From Telluria antibiotica (GTDB taxonomy: Bacteria > Pseudomonadota > Gammaproteobacteria > Burkholderiales > Burkholderiaceae_D), in assembly GCF_011682055.1 (NCBI RefSeq), contig NZ_JAAQOM010000012.1, positions 1-64,000 on the forward strand: a stretch of DNA of 64,000 nucleotides. Reading direction: 5' to 3'. A model generated the notes under the pieces. The model was given only the letters and a program-made list of their open reading frames with translations. It did no database searches and was not told the origin of the DNA. The translations under genes were made by a program, and so were the position numbers. This document shows positions 45,320 to 54,299 of this stretch, piece by piece (the first letter of the stretch is position 1; each line of letters starts with the position of its first letter).

Positions 45320-46216
45320 ATGATTAAGGGCAGCATAGTAGCAATCGTCACACCGATGTTCGAGGATGGCAGTTTGGACAGGGACAGCCTGCGCAAACTG
45401 CTCGACTGGCATGTGGCGGAAGGTACGGACGCAATCTGCATCGTCGGCACGACCGGCGAGTCGGCCACCGTGAGCCCGGACGAACACTGCGAACTGATCA
45501 AGCTGACGGTCGACCATATTGCCGGCCGCATCCCGGTCATGGCCGGCACGGGCGGCAATTCGACGGCCGAGGCGATCGCGCTCACCCGCCACGCCAAGGA
45601 AGTCGGCGCCGACGCATCGCTGCAGGTCGTCCCTTACTACAACCGTCCGTCGCAGGAAGGCATGTATCGCCACTTCAAGGCGATCGCCGAATCGACCGAC
45701 CTGCCGGTGTACCTGTACAACGTGCCGGGCCGTACCGTCGCCGACATGGCCAACGAGACCGTGGTGCGCCTGGCTGCCATCGACAACATCGTCGGCATCA
45801 AGGATGCGACGGGCAACCTCGCGCGCTGCATCGAGCTGCTGCGCGACATCGACCGTTCGTTCGCCGGCAAGGGCAAATCGTTCGGCGTGTTCTCGGGTGA
45901 CGATGCGAGTGCGCTGGCGCTGATGCTATGCGGCGGCGCCGGCAACATCTCGGTGTCGGCGAACGTGGCACCGCGCGCGATGGCCGAGATGTGCAAGGCG
46001 GCCCTCGCCGGCGACGCCGCGCGCGCGATCGAGATCAACAACCGCGTGCTGGACCTGCACAGCAAGCTGTTCGTCGAGCCGAACCCGGTGCCGGTGAAAT
46101 GGGCGCTGGCCGAGATGGGCAAGATGCCGCCCGGCCTGCGCCTGCCGCTGGCGCCGCTGGCCGCGCAATACCACGACACCGTACGCGCCGCATTGCGCGC
46201 TTCCGGCGTCCTTTGA
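45320..46216 (+). CDS. dapA: 4-hydroxy-tetrahydrodipicolinate synthase
   Basis: This 298-residue aldolase condenses pyruvate with aspartate semialdehyde in lysine and peptidoglycan (diaminopimelate) synthesis. It has the Schiff-base lysine in VGIKDATGN, the tyrosine in YLYNVPGRT and GTTGESATV. It is encoded 41 bases upstream of bamC, a conserved dapA-bamC arrangement that links envelope precursor supply to outer-membrane assembly. Confidence 0.97.
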   Translation: MIKGSIVAIVTPMFEDGSLDRDSLRKLLDWHVAEGTDAICIVGTTGESATVSPDEHCELIKLTVDHIAGRIPVMAGTGGNSTAEAIALTRHAKEVGADASLQVVPYYNRPSQEGMYRHFKAIAESTDLPVYLYNVPGRTVADMANETVVRLAAIDNIVGIKDATGNLARCIELLRDIDRSFAGKGKSFGVFSGDDASALALMLCGGAGNISVSANVAPRAMAEMCKAALAGDAARAIEINNRVLDLHSKLFVEPNPVPVKWALAEMGKMPPGLRLPLAPLAAQYHDTVRAALRASGVL

Positions 46217-46257
46217 TAACGGTCCCCGGACCCTGCTGCATTACCAGCTTTAACGAC

Positions 46258-47388
46258 ATGACGAATCGCAAGATGATGACTTCCACCGCAGCCCGCACCG
46301 TGGCGCTGACCGCCATCGCATTCAGCCTGGCCGCGTGCACGACCGTGTTCGAATCGGACAAGGTGGACTACAAGGCTTCCAAGAAGGCGGCTCCTCTGGA
46401 CATCCCGCCCGACCTGACGCAACTGCAAAAGGACAACCGCTACGCCGTGCCGGATGGCCGCGGCGTCGCGACGGCTTCGGGTTTCCAGCAGCAGCGCAGC
46501 ACCGCACCGGCCGTCGCGGCCGCGTCCGGCGAGCAGATCGGCCAAGTGCCTACCGACACGATCCGCATCGAGCGCAACGGCAACCAGCGCTGGCTCGTGA
46601 TCAAGGAGACGCCGGAGCAGCTGTGGCCGCAACTGCTGGAGTTCTGGCATAACTCGGGCTTCACCGTCGAGACCGAGTCGCCCCAGACCGGCATCATGGA
46701 AACGAACTGGGCCGAGAACCGCGCCAAGATCCCGCAGGACTTCCTCCGCCGCACGATTGGCAAGGTGTTCGATTCCGCGTATTCGACGGGCGAGCGCGAC
46801 AAGTTCCGTACGCGCCTCGAGCGCCGTCCGGACGGCACGACGGAGATCTACATCAGTCACCGCGGCGCCGAGGAAGTACTGACGGGCCCGCAGAAGGAAA
46901 CGACGACGTGGACCGCGCGTCCGAACGATCCGGAACTGGAAGCGGAATTCCTGGGTCGCCTGATGGCGCAGCTGACGGGCACCAAGGTCAAGGACGCGAC
47001 GGCATTCGTGACGAACGCGCCGCTGGAGCCGCAGCACGCCAAGCTGGAAGGCAACAAGGTCGTCATCGACGAAGGCTTCGACCGCGCGTGGCGCCGCGTG
47101 GGCCTGGCGCTGGACCGCGTCGGCTTCACCGTGGAAGACCGCGACCGCGTGCAGGGCATTTATTACGTGCGCTACGTCGATCCGGACGCCGTCAAGAAGG
47201 AAGGCTTCTTCAGCAAGCTGTTCGGCGGCGAAGACAAGAACAAGGAAGCGCAGAAGTACCGCGTGCTCGTCTCGACCGTGCAGGGCGCGACGTCGACCGA
47301 CGTGACCGTGCAGACGAACGACGGCAAGCCGGAGACGTCGCCGACCGGTGCCAAGATCCTCAAGCTGCTGGCGGACGAGCTGAAGTAA
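46258..47388 (+). CDS. bamC: BamC outer-membrane assembly lipoprotein
   Basis: This 376-residue lipoprotein has a signal peptide with lipobox LAAC (C near residue 23), then YKASKKAAPLDIPPDLTQL, the unstructured N-terminal segment that contacts BamD in E. coli. Two helix-grip domains (LVIKETPEQLWPQLLEFWHNSGFTVE... and FDRAWRRVGLALDRVGFTVEDRDRVQGIYYVRYVDP) follow. It is a component of the BAM complex that inserts beta-barrel proteins. An intrinsic terminator follows. Confidence 0.95.
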   Translation: MTNRKMMTSTAARTVALTAIAFSLAACTTVFESDKVDYKASKKAAPLDIPPDLTQLQKDNRYAVPDGRGVATASGFQQQRSTAPAVAAASGEQIGQVPTDTIRIERNGNQRWLVIKETPEQLWPQLLEFWHNSGFTVETESPQTGIMETNWAENRAKIPQDFLRRTIGKVFDSAYSTGERDKFRTRLERRPDGTTEIYISHRGAEEVLTGPQKETTTWTARPNDPELEAEFLGRLMAQLTGTKVKDATAFVTNAPLEPQHAKLEGNKVVIDEGFDRAWRRVGLALDRVGFTVEDRDRVQGIYYVRYVDPDAVKKEGFFSKLFGGEDKNKEAQKYRVLVSTVQGATSTDVTVQTNDGKPETSPTGAKILKLLADELK

Positions 47389-47405
47389 TCGCGTTTCGCG
47401 CAAAC

Positions 47406-47431
47406 AAAAAACCGGCCTCGGCCGGTTTTTT
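47406..47431 (+). terminator. intrinsic terminator after bamC
   Basis: ACCGGCC...GGCCGGT (47411-47426) is preceded by six A residues and followed by TTTTTTAT. It lies 18 bases past the bamC stop and can act in both directions. Confidence 0.92.
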
Positions 47432-47435
47432 ATTT

Positions 47436-47501
47436 GGTGGGCACGGGGTGCCCACCCTACGAATTACGCCTGAGCCGTAGGGTGGGCACCCCGTGCCCAC
47501 C
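47436..47501. repeat. REP-like palindromic element, copy 8
   Basis: Inverted orientation: GGTGGGCACGGGGTGCCCACCCTACG, a spacer with ATTACGCCTGAGC, then CGTAGGGTGGGCACCCCGTGCCCACC. A decayed fragment (CGTAGGGGGGCATTTGAGG) follows at about 47540. The nearby repeated tail ACGTATGCAAATCGTACGGACGT / ACATATGCAAATCGTACAGACGT (about 47504 and 47607) suggests a local duplication. Confidence 0.85.
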
Positions 47502-47631
47502 GAACGTATGCAAATCGTACGGACGTAATAACCGCAGCCGTAGGGGGGCATTTGAGGCCTGGGGCATTGATGCCGGGAGCATCAATCCAATGAGACGTGC
47601 CCACCAAACATATGCAAATCGTACAGACGTA

Positions 47632-47660
47632 AAAAAACCGGCCCGCAGGCCGGTTTTTTC
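47632..47660. terminator. bidirectional terminator next to the Ala-rich lipoprotein gene
   Basis: CCGGCC (47638-47643) pairs with GGCCGG (47648-47653) around CGCA, with an A-run before and TTTTTT after. It ends the leftward lipoprotein gene, whose stop is 14 bases away. Confidence 0.9.
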
Positions 47661-47673
47661 AGAGCGATTCGAA

Positions 47674-47946
47674 TTACTTCGAAGCAGCCGGAGCAGCAGC
47701 AGCCGAAGCGGCTTCAGCAGCAGCCGAAGCAGCCGAAGCGGCAGCCGAAGCAGCCGAAGCGGCAGCGTCAGCAGCGGCCGGAGCAGCCGGGGTGGCAGCA
47801 GCGTCAGCAGCCGGAGCGGCCGGAGCGGCAGCCGGAGCGGTGGTCTCAGCAGCCGGAGCCGCCGGGGTCACGGTGGTTTCTTCTTTCTTCGAGCAGGCAG
47901 CCAGAGCAACAGCCAGCAGGGAAACGATCAGCAGAGATTTTTTCAT
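47674..47946 (-). CDS. small Ala-rich lipoprotein
   Basis: This 90-residue protein has signal peptide KKSLLIVSLLAVALAAC with a clear lipobox (LAAC, C18). After SKKEETTV the mature part is almost wholly Ala, Pro, Ser, Thr, Asp and Glu (AAPAAETTAPAAAPAAPAADAAATP..., then AASAASAAASAASAAAEAAS). The second half is likely a long alanine helix. GGAAAAACC before the ATG is a weak ribosome binding site. It is membrane-anchored. Function unknown; similar low-complexity lipoproteins are common in this family of bacteria. Confidence 0.82.
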   Translation of the reverse strand: MKKSLLIVSLLAVALAACSKKEETTVTPAAPAAETTAPAAAPAAPAADAAATPAAPAAADAAASAASAAASAASAAAEAASAAAAPAASK

Positions 47947-48220
47947 GGTTTTTCCTTAATTAATTCAAAAGGGTGGTGCGATGAATAATTACCGGTAATT
48001 ATCGCTCGTCAGGAATTCTCTTGTTTGTATACTTTGGAAAAAGTGCCTACAGACAACGGAACCTTCCTAACCCGATATTATAGCCAAATTTACTGAATCG
48101 CAATAGAAAAGTCGTGTCAAGACGTAACAGTTGCCAGAACGGGCAACATTCATTTTCTGGCAAGGCGATGCCGCCGTCCGTGCGCTAGTTCTCATAGGAG
48201 AAAACACGCAACACATGTAA

Positions 48221-48700
48221 TTACAGGCCGGTAACACTTGCCTGCAGGCCCGGCTGTGATTCTGCCCAAATCGCGTCGAAACGCTGGCGCGACAGCTCGG
48301 TTTGTTGCGGTGCGTCAAAAGCGGCCTCGCCGCGCAGGTGATCGCTGTGGAAGCGCCGCACGATGTGCTGGTCGTCCGCGATGCAGAACGAATCCGTCAG
48401 GTCGCGTAACCCCCGCGGCGTGCGCCGGCATTCGATGCCGTGCGCATAATCCCGCAATAGCCGGACGAAGCGCGGCGCCTCGCGTTCCAGGTGCGCCGGG
48501 TCGTGCAGCGCGAGGCGCAGCTGGCCGCCGCCGTGCAGGAACCGGCGCAGCGCGGCGTCGACGTCCGGCGCGCCCAGCCGGAACAGGGCGAAATCGGGAT
48601 CGAACATGACGAGCGTCGCCTGCGCGCGCGCCAGCACCTCGCCCAGATGCTGCTGGAACGCGGCGCGGGTGTCGAAGGGCTGGAGCAAGGGATCCGTCAT
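48221..48700 (-). CDS. hypothetical protein, phospholipase-D-like remnant fold
   Basis: This 159-residue protein starts TDPLLQPFDTRAAFQQHLGEVLARAQATLVMFDPDFALFRLG with later VDAALRRFLHGGGQLRLALHDPAHLEREAPRFVRLLRDY. The alternation of strand-helix units and the FDPDF...L...HD pattern recalls single-domain relatives of phospholipase D proteins that lack the HKD motif. The start at 48700 removes a non-coding extension. It is downstream of the JmjC-type oxygenase gene by 13 bases, so it is probably co-transcribed. Function unknown. Confidence 0.7.
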   Translation of the reverse strand: MTDPLLQPFDTRAAFQQHLGEVLARAQATLVMFDPDFALFRLGAPDVDAALRRFLHGGGQLRLALHDPAHLEREAPRFVRLLRDYAHGIECRRTPRGLRDLTDSFCIADDQHIVRRFHSDHLRGEAAFDAPQQTELSRQRFDAIWAESQPGLQASVTGL

Positions 48701-48713
48701 GATCAGTACATTA

Positions 48714-49835
48714 TCAGGCCAATTCGAGCCAGCCGTCCTGGTACCACGTGTACAGCGCGTCCAGCACGTCGTCGGACGCCTGGTCCAGCAGGCTGCCGGG
48801 CAGGCCCCGTTCGTTGGCGAGGACGTCGAGCACGGTCTTGTCCGCGCGTCCGACGGCAAACGATTCGCCATTGATGAACACGTGCTTGCCACGGTACAGC
48901 ATCAGCGTCTTGGGCGACAACCGGAGGCCCTTCTTCGCGGCCTGCTCCATGAAGCGGCCCACCGTCAGCGGCTTCGCCACCGGCGTGAAGAACACGTTGT
49001 GCTTGGGCTCGGACAGGTATTCGCCCAGGAAGATCGTGACGTCTTCCTCGTCCCAGCGCACCTTGTTGAGTTCCTCGGTGACCGTCGTCAGCATGTCGCG
49101 CGGGATCTCGGCCGGGTTCTTCGCGGGCGCGAGGCCGGGGTCGGCATAGCGGCCCGGCAGGTCGATCGAGTCGGCCATGAATTGCAGGAACGCTTCCCCC
49201 AGTTCCTGGAACGACGGCGCGCGGAAGCCGATCGAATACGTCATGCATTCGCCCTCGGCCACGCCGTCGTGCGCGTAGTGTGGCGGCAGGTACAGCATGT
49301 CGCCCGGCTCCAGCACGAATTCCTGTTCCGGCTCGAAGTTCGCGAGGATCTTCAGCGGCAAGCCCTCGACGAGCGTCAGGTCCTGCTGCGCGCCGATGCG
49401 CCAGCGGCGCTTGCCCTGCGCCTGCAGCAGGAACACGTCGTAGGAATCGAAGTGGGGGCCGACGCCGCCGCCGTCCGTCGCGTAGCTGACCATCAGGTCG
49501 TCCAGGCGCGCGTCCGGCACGAAGCGGAACTGGCGCAGCAGGGCGTCCGCCTTCTCGTCGTGCAGGTTGACGCCCTGCACGAGCATCGTCCATTCGCGCT
49601 GCGTCGTCGGCGGCAGCTCGGCCAGGGGGCCTTGCTGCATGTCCCACGTACCGTCCGTGAGCGTCACGAGGCGCGACTCTACGTGGTTGAGCTTGGCCAG
49701 CTCGGCCAGCTTGTCCACCTTGAGCAGCGGCTTGAAATTGGGGATCGCCTGGCGGATGAGCAGGGGTTTCTTGTGCCAGTAATCGCGGAGGAACTGGGCG
49801 GGGGTGATGTTCCCGAGGAGCTGTAATTTTTGCAT
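48714..49835 (-). CDS. roxA: JmjC-type ribosomal-protein arginine hydroxylase (RoxA/YcfD type)
   Basis: This 373-residue cupin-fold 2-oxoglutarate/iron oxygenase starts QKLQLLGNITPAQFLRDYWHKKPLLIRQA. It has the metal motif HxD in GVGPHFDSYDVFLLQAQGKRRWRIG, then LEPGDMLYLPPHYAHDG with the distal His, and a C-terminal winged-helix-like dimer domain. E. coli YcfD hydroxylates an arginine of ribosomal protein L16. It is divergent from slyD. Confidence 0.9.
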   Translation of the reverse strand: MQKLQLLGNITPAQFLRDYWHKKPLLIRQAIPNFKPLLKVDKLAELAKLNHVESRLVTLTDGTWDMQQGPLAELPPTTQREWTMLVQGVNLHDEKADALLRQFRFVPDARLDDLMVSYATDGGGVGPHFDSYDVFLLQAQGKRRWRIGAQQDLTLVEGLPLKILANFEPEQEFVLEPGDMLYLPPHYAHDGVAEGECMTYSIGFRAPSFQELGEAFLQFMADSIDLPGRYADPGLAPAKNPAEIPRDMLTTVTEELNKVRWDEEDVTIFLGEYLSEPKHNVFFTPVAKPLTVGRFMEQAAKKGLRLSPKTLMLYRGKHVFINGESFAVGRADKTVLDVLANERGLPGSLLDQASDDVLDALYTWYQDGWLELA

Positions 49836-49915
49836 GCGTCCATTATAACCAGCGCCGCGGAGGGCCAACCGGTGGTAGGGTTATAATCGCGGCCTTACCC
49901 ACGAAAGGAAGTGCA

Positions 49916-50464
49916 ATGAAGATTGCCCAGAACACGGTTGTGTCGGTGAATTACAAGCTGTCCGACGCGCAGAACAACCTGATCGAAGACGGCGCCCAGC
50001 CGATGGTCTACCTGCACGGCGGTTACGAGAACACGCTGCCGAAGATCGAAGAAGAGCTGGACGGCAAGGACGTGGGTTACACGTCGACCATCCAGATCGA
50101 GCCGGAAGACGCGTTCGGCGACTACGATCCGAACCTGGTCAAGGTCGAGGAACGCAACCGCCTGCCGGAACCGATCGAAGTCGGCATGCAGTTCGAAGGC
50201 GTGGCCGAAGGCGGCGACGAAGAGCCCGTGATCTTCACCGTCACCGAGATCGCCGACGACAAGGTCGTCCTCGACGGCAACCACCCGCTGGCCGGCATGG
50301 CCCTGCGCTTCGACCTGTCCGTGATCGACGTGCGCGCCGCGACGCCGGAAGAGATCGCGCACGGCCACGTGCACGGCGCCCATGGCCATGACCACGGCCA
50401 CGGCCACGACGACATGGAAGACAGCGAGCCGGGCGACCACTTCCGCAGCCAGCCGCTGCAGTAA
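49916..50464 (+). CDS. slyD: SlyD-type FKBP peptidyl-prolyl isomerase
   Basis: This 182-residue protein has an FKBP domain (VVSVNYKLSDAQNNLIEDGAQPMVYLHGGYENTLPKIEEEL) interrupted by the insert-in-flap chaperone domain (YTSTIQIEPEDAFGDYDPNLVKVEERNRLP...). A His-rich metal-binding tail (AHGHVHGAHGHDHGHGHDD) follows. SlyD catalyses proline isomerisation and delivers nickel in hydrogenase maturation. AAAGGAAGTGCA before the ATG is the ribosome binding site. Confidence 0.95.
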   Translation: MKIAQNTVVSVNYKLSDAQNNLIEDGAQPMVYLHGGYENTLPKIEEELDGKDVGYTSTIQIEPEDAFGDYDPNLVKVEERNRLPEPIEVGMQFEGVAEGGDEEPVIFTVTEIADDKVVLDGNHPLAGMALRFDLSVIDVRAATPEEIAHGHVHGAHGHDHGHGHDDMEDSEPGDHFRSQPLQ

Positions 50465-50492
50465 TCCATGGCGCCTCGGGTCGGCCGGGCGG

Positions 50493-51452
50493 TCACTGGC
50501 CCCTGGCCGGCTTCGCCGTCTCCACCTTGCGCGGATCGACCTTGAACAAGGTCTTCGCCGCCGGATCGACGACCACTTCGAGCGCATCCGCGCCGGCCGC
50601 CAGATGGCCGACGTTCCCCCGCCATTCGATCGCCGGCCTGCCGCGCACGCGCGTGCCGTCGACGAGCAGCACCTTGCCGTGGAATTTCTGTGCCAGCGAC
50701 AGGATCAGCCGCCGCGGCTCGGCGAAGCCGTCGTTGTCCGGCGCGGCGTCGCGCAGCAGGGCCTGCAGGCCCGTCGGCTGCGACAGCGCCTTCACGTCCC
50801 CTTCGGAAAACAGCACGACCGCTTCCAGCTTGTCGCGCCGCGCGATGGCGAACAGGCGGTTCAGCCAGAAGCGGTTCGCGACGAGCCGGTCTTCGTACTC
50901 GCTGTTGCGGCCCGCTTCGTTCAGGTAGTGGTTGTTATTGGCGGGCATGTTGATCGTGGCGTACAGCACCTTGCCGACCGACCAGTGCGCGTTCTCCGCA
51001 TAGCTGCGAAAGCGCGGGCTCATCGATTGACGGGTCAACGACAGCTTGCGCGCGCCCAGCGAGTCCGGCTCGCCGTAGAACAGTTCGCGGATGCGGTTCA
51101 GGCGTTCGATCGCATTCGAGCGACCGGCCGTGTTGCGGCACTCGGTCCAGTCGCTGCCGGACGGCAGCACGACGACGGGCCGGCGCGCCTCGTCGATCAG
51201 GTCGCGCCGCTTCTGGTACAGCTTGTCCGTGCAGGGCTCGTTCGCACCCTTGATGCCCGTGACGACGAGGAAGGCGACGGCGCCGTCGTCGTTGTCGGCG
51301 AGCGCCTGCTTCAAGTGTTTGTCGCCGCCGTCCGTGAAACCGTGGCCGATGATGGCGAAGCGGTGCGCGTCATCCTCGCGCGCCTCCGCGCGCGCGCCGC
51401 CCGCGAGCAGCACGGCGAGGGCGAGCAGGAGTACCGAGCGGCGTCGTGGCAT
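50493..51452 (-). CDS. metallophosphoesterase-like protein lacking the metal-binding residues
   Basis: This 319-residue exported protein has signal peptide RRRSVLLLALAVLLAGGARAEA. Its body follows a calcineurin-like phosphoesterase family seen in proteobacteria: RFA-(V/L)LGDxPY..., HVGDIKxG..C.D, PGDNEWTDC, RL..LR..FF, Y.ENARW, N.PG.NN. The metal motifs are all altered here: GHGF (residues 36-39) for GDxPY, VTGIKGA (64-70) for VGDIKxG, and PSGSDWTEC (97-105) for PGDNxWTDC. The scaffold residues persist, so it is likely a pseudoenzyme. It starts 2 bases after the mutS stop, so it shares the mutS transcript. Confidence 0.8.
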   Translation of the reverse strand: MPRRRSVLLLALAVLLAGGARAEAREDDAHRFAIIGHGFTDGGDKHLKQALADNDDGAVAFLVVTGIKGANEPCTDKLYQKRRDLIDEARRPVVVLPSGSDWTECRNTAGRSNAIERLNRIRELFYGEPDSLGARKLSLTRQSMSPRFRSYAENAHWSVGKVLYATINMPANNNHYLNEAGRNSEYEDRLVANRFWLNRLFAIARRDKLEAVVLFSEGDVKALSQPTGLQALLRDAAPDNDGFAEPRRLILSLAQKFHGKVLLVDGTRVRGRPAIEWRGNVGHLAAGADALEVVVDPAAKTLFKVDPRKVETAKPARGQ

Positions 51453-51454
51453 CG

Positions 51455-54136
51455 TCACGCCGACGCCAGGCGCTTGAGCTCGTACAGCCGTTCGAGCGCT
51501 TCGCGCGGGCTCAGGGCATCGGGATCGATGGCGTCCAGCAGGGCCAGCGCGGGCGATTCGTCCGCTTGCGGCAGCGGTGCCGGCGCGGCATCGGCATCGG
51601 CATCGGCATCGGCATCGTCGCACGGTGCGGGCGCGAACAGGTCGAGCTGCGGTGTCGCATCGAGCGCCTGCGCTTCCAGCCGCGCCAGGTGCTTGCGCGC
51701 GGCGCGGATGACGGCAGGCTGCACGCCCGCGAGTTGCGCCACCTGCAGGCCGTAGCTCTGCGACGCGGGACCGTCCTGCACGGCGTGCAGGAACACGATG
51801 CTGTCCTTGTGCTCGACGGCCGACAGGTGCACGTTCGCGGCGCTCGGATGCTGTTCCGGCAGCTGCGTCAGTTCGAAGTAGTGGGTGGCGAACAGCGTGA
51901 AGCTGCGGCTCGTCTCGATCAGGTGGCGGGCGATGGCCCACGCGAGCGCGAGGCCGTCGAACGTCGACGTGCCGCGGCCCACCTCGTCCATCAGCACGAG
52001 CGAATGCTCCGTCGCGCCGTTGAGGATCGCGGCCGATTCCGTCATCTCCACCATGAACGTGGAGCGGCCGCCGGCCAGGTCGTCCGACGCGCCGATGCGC
52101 GTGAAGATGCGGTCGATGGGACCGATCGTCGCATTCGTCGCCGGCACGTAGCTGCCCACGTACGCGAGCAAGGTGATGAGCGCGACCTGGCGCATGAACG
52201 TCGATTTACCGCCCATGTTCGGGCCCGTGATCAACAGGAGGCGGCGGTCGTTGGACAGTTTGCAGTCGTTGGCGATGAAGCGCTCGATCTGGTTTTCGAC
52301 GACGGGGTGGCGGCCTTCGGTAATCGTCAGGCACGGCTCCTCGACGAGCTGCGGCATGCACCAGTTGTAGCGCGCGGCGTGGGAGGCGAGCGCGGTCAGC
52401 GTGTCGAGCTGCGCGATGCCGGACGCGATGCGTTGCAGGCACACGATGTGCGGCGCGAGGTCGGCCAGCAGCAGCTCGTACAGCAGTTTTTCGCGCGCGA
52501 GCGCGCGGTCCTGCGCGGACAAGGCCTTGTCCTCGAACGCCTTCAGTTCCGGCGTGATGTAGCGCTCGCAGTTCTTCAGGGTCTGGCGGCGGCGGTAGTC
52601 GTCCGGCACCTTGTCGGCCTGGCCGTTCGTCACCTCGATGTAGAAGCCATGCACCTTGTTGTATTCGACGCGCAGGTTGGCGATGCCCGTGCGGGCACGC
52701 TCGCGCGCTTCCAGGTCGACGAGGAACTGGCCCGCGTTTTCCGACAGCGCGCGCAGCTCGTCGAGCTCCGCGTCGAAGCCGCGCGCGAACACGCCGCCGT
52801 CGCGCACCATCGCGGCCGGTTCCGTCGCGATGGCGCGTTGCAGGAGGTCCGCGCACGCCTCGGGGATCGCGATGGCGTCGTGGATGTCGTGCAGCAGGCA
52901 CGAGTCGCCGGGGATGAAGCAGCGCGCCACCTGTTCGCGCAGTCCCGGCAGCTGGGCGAGGCCGTCGCGCAGGCTGGCGAGGTCGCGCGGACGCGCCGTC
53001 AGCAGCGCGATGCGCGTCGTGATGCGTTCGATGTCCGGCACGTGCGCGAGCGTCGCGGACAAGCCCTGCATGGCGTCGCGCTGTGCGAGCGCGGCGATCG
53101 CCTCGTGGCGCGCGCGCGCCACGCGCTGGTCGCGCCGCGCGTGGTGAAGCCAGTGGCGCAGCAGGCGCGAGCCCATCGCCGTGCGGCAGCCGTCCAGCAG
53201 CGAGAACAACGTGGGCGATTCGAAGCCGCGGATCGTCTCCGTCAATTCGAGGTTGCGGCGCGTGGCCGCATCGAGGCCGATGAATTCGCTCTCCGATTCG
53301 ACGGCGAGGCTCTTCACGTGCTGCAGGCCGCGGCCTTGCGTCGCTTGCGCATAGCGCAGCAGCGCGCCGGCCGCGCCGAACGCGGCACCGAGGCCGTCCG
53401 CGCCGAAGCCGGACAACGTCGCGACCCCGAGCTGGTCGAGCAGCGCCTTGTGGCCGTGCACGACCTCGAAATGCCATTCCGGGACGCGCGCCGTGTGGCC
53501 GACCGGCGATTCCTCGAACAGGTCGGCACCGCCGTCCGCGCGCAGCACCTCGGCCGGCGCGATGCGTTCCAGTTCCTGCACGAGGCGCACGGCGGCCGTG
53601 CGCGCGTCGCCGGAAAATTCCATCAGCCGGAGTCCCCCGCTCGCCAGCGACATCCACGCGAGACCCGTCGTGACCACCTTGCGGTTCGCGACCGTGCACA
53701 CGGCGAGCAGCGGGCGCTCGGCCTTCTCCGGCAGCAGGTCGGCATCCGTCAAGGTGCCCGGCGTGACGACGCGCACGACCTTGCGTTCGACCGGGCCCTT
53801 GCTCAGCGCGGGGTCGCCGATCTGCTCGCAGATCGCGCACGACTCGCCCAGCTTGACCAGTTTCGCGAGGTAGGGATCGAGCGAGTGGAAGGGCACGCCG
53901 GCCATCTTGATCGGATTGCCGCCCGAGGTGCCGCGCGCCGTCAACGTGATGCCCAGGATGCGCGCGGCCTTCTCGGCGTCCTCGAAGAACAGCTCGTAGA
54001 AGTCGCCCATCCGGTAGAAGACGAGCATCGTGGGGTAGTCGGCCTTGATGCTCAGGTACTGCTGCATCATCGGGGTGTGCTTTTCGGTCGCGAGGCGTTT
54101 GGCCGCGTCGGCGTTGATTTCGCGTGGAACGTTCAT
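51455..54136 (-). CDS. mutS: DNA mismatch-repair protein MutS
   Basis: This 893-residue protein recognises mispairs and starts methyl-directed repair with MutL. The N-terminal mismatch domain has the Phe-x-Glu motif region (MLVFYRMGDFYELFFEDA), then connector, lever and clamp domains. The ATPase carries Walker A GPNMGGKSTFMRQ, Walker B LVLMDEVGRGTSTFDG and ATHYFELT. A C-terminal helix region for oligomerisation is separated by a linker containing a (DA)5 run encoded by five GCATCG repeats (51588-51617). ATG 54136 was chosen from the family N terminus. Confidence 0.97.
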   Translation of the reverse strand: MNVPREINADAAKRLATEKHTPMMQQYLSIKADYPTMLVFYRMGDFYELFFEDAEKAARILGITLTARGTSGGNPIKMAGVPFHSLDPYLAKLVKLGESCAICEQIGDPALSKGPVERKVVRVVTPGTLTDADLLPEKAERPLLAVCTVANRKVVTTGLAWMSLASGGLRLMEFSGDARTAAVRLVQELERIAPAEVLRADGGADLFEESPVGHTARVPEWHFEVVHGHKALLDQLGVATLSGFGADGLGAAFGAAGALLRYAQATQGRGLQHVKSLAVESESEFIGLDAATRRNLELTETIRGFESPTLFSLLDGCRTAMGSRLLRHWLHHARRDQRVARARHEAIAALAQRDAMQGLSATLAHVPDIERITTRIALLTARPRDLASLRDGLAQLPGLREQVARCFIPGDSCLLHDIHDAIAIPEACADLLQRAIATEPAAMVRDGGVFARGFDAELDELRALSENAGQFLVDLEARERARTGIANLRVEYNKVHGFYIEVTNGQADKVPDDYRRRQTLKNCERYITPELKAFEDKALSAQDRALAREKLLYELLLADLAPHIVCLQRIASGIAQLDTLTALASHAARYNWCMPQLVEEPCLTITEGRHPVVENQIERFIANDCKLSNDRRLLLITGPNMGGKSTFMRQVALITLLAYVGSYVPATNATIGPIDRIFTRIGASDDLAGGRSTFMVEMTESAAILNGATEHSLVLMDEVGRGTSTFDGLALAWAIARHLIETSRSFTLFATHYFELTQLPEQHPSAANVHLSAVEHKDSIVFLHAVQDGPASQSYGLQVAQLAGVQPAVIRAARKHLARLEAQALDATPQLDLFAPAPCDDADADADADAAPAPLPQADESPALALLDAIDPDALSPREALERLYELKRLASA

Positions 54137-54299
54137 GTGGTCAAATCGGACAGCGCGGCAAGAACTTGCCAAGGCCGCCATTTTACCGTGTTCGGTCGCC
54201 AACAGGCAGCCTGGCCGCCGCGAGCCTCGGCCGTGGTGCCGCCGGGCTTGTTCGCACTCATTCATTTGAACTACAATCGTTCGACTCCGGAGAGAAGCG

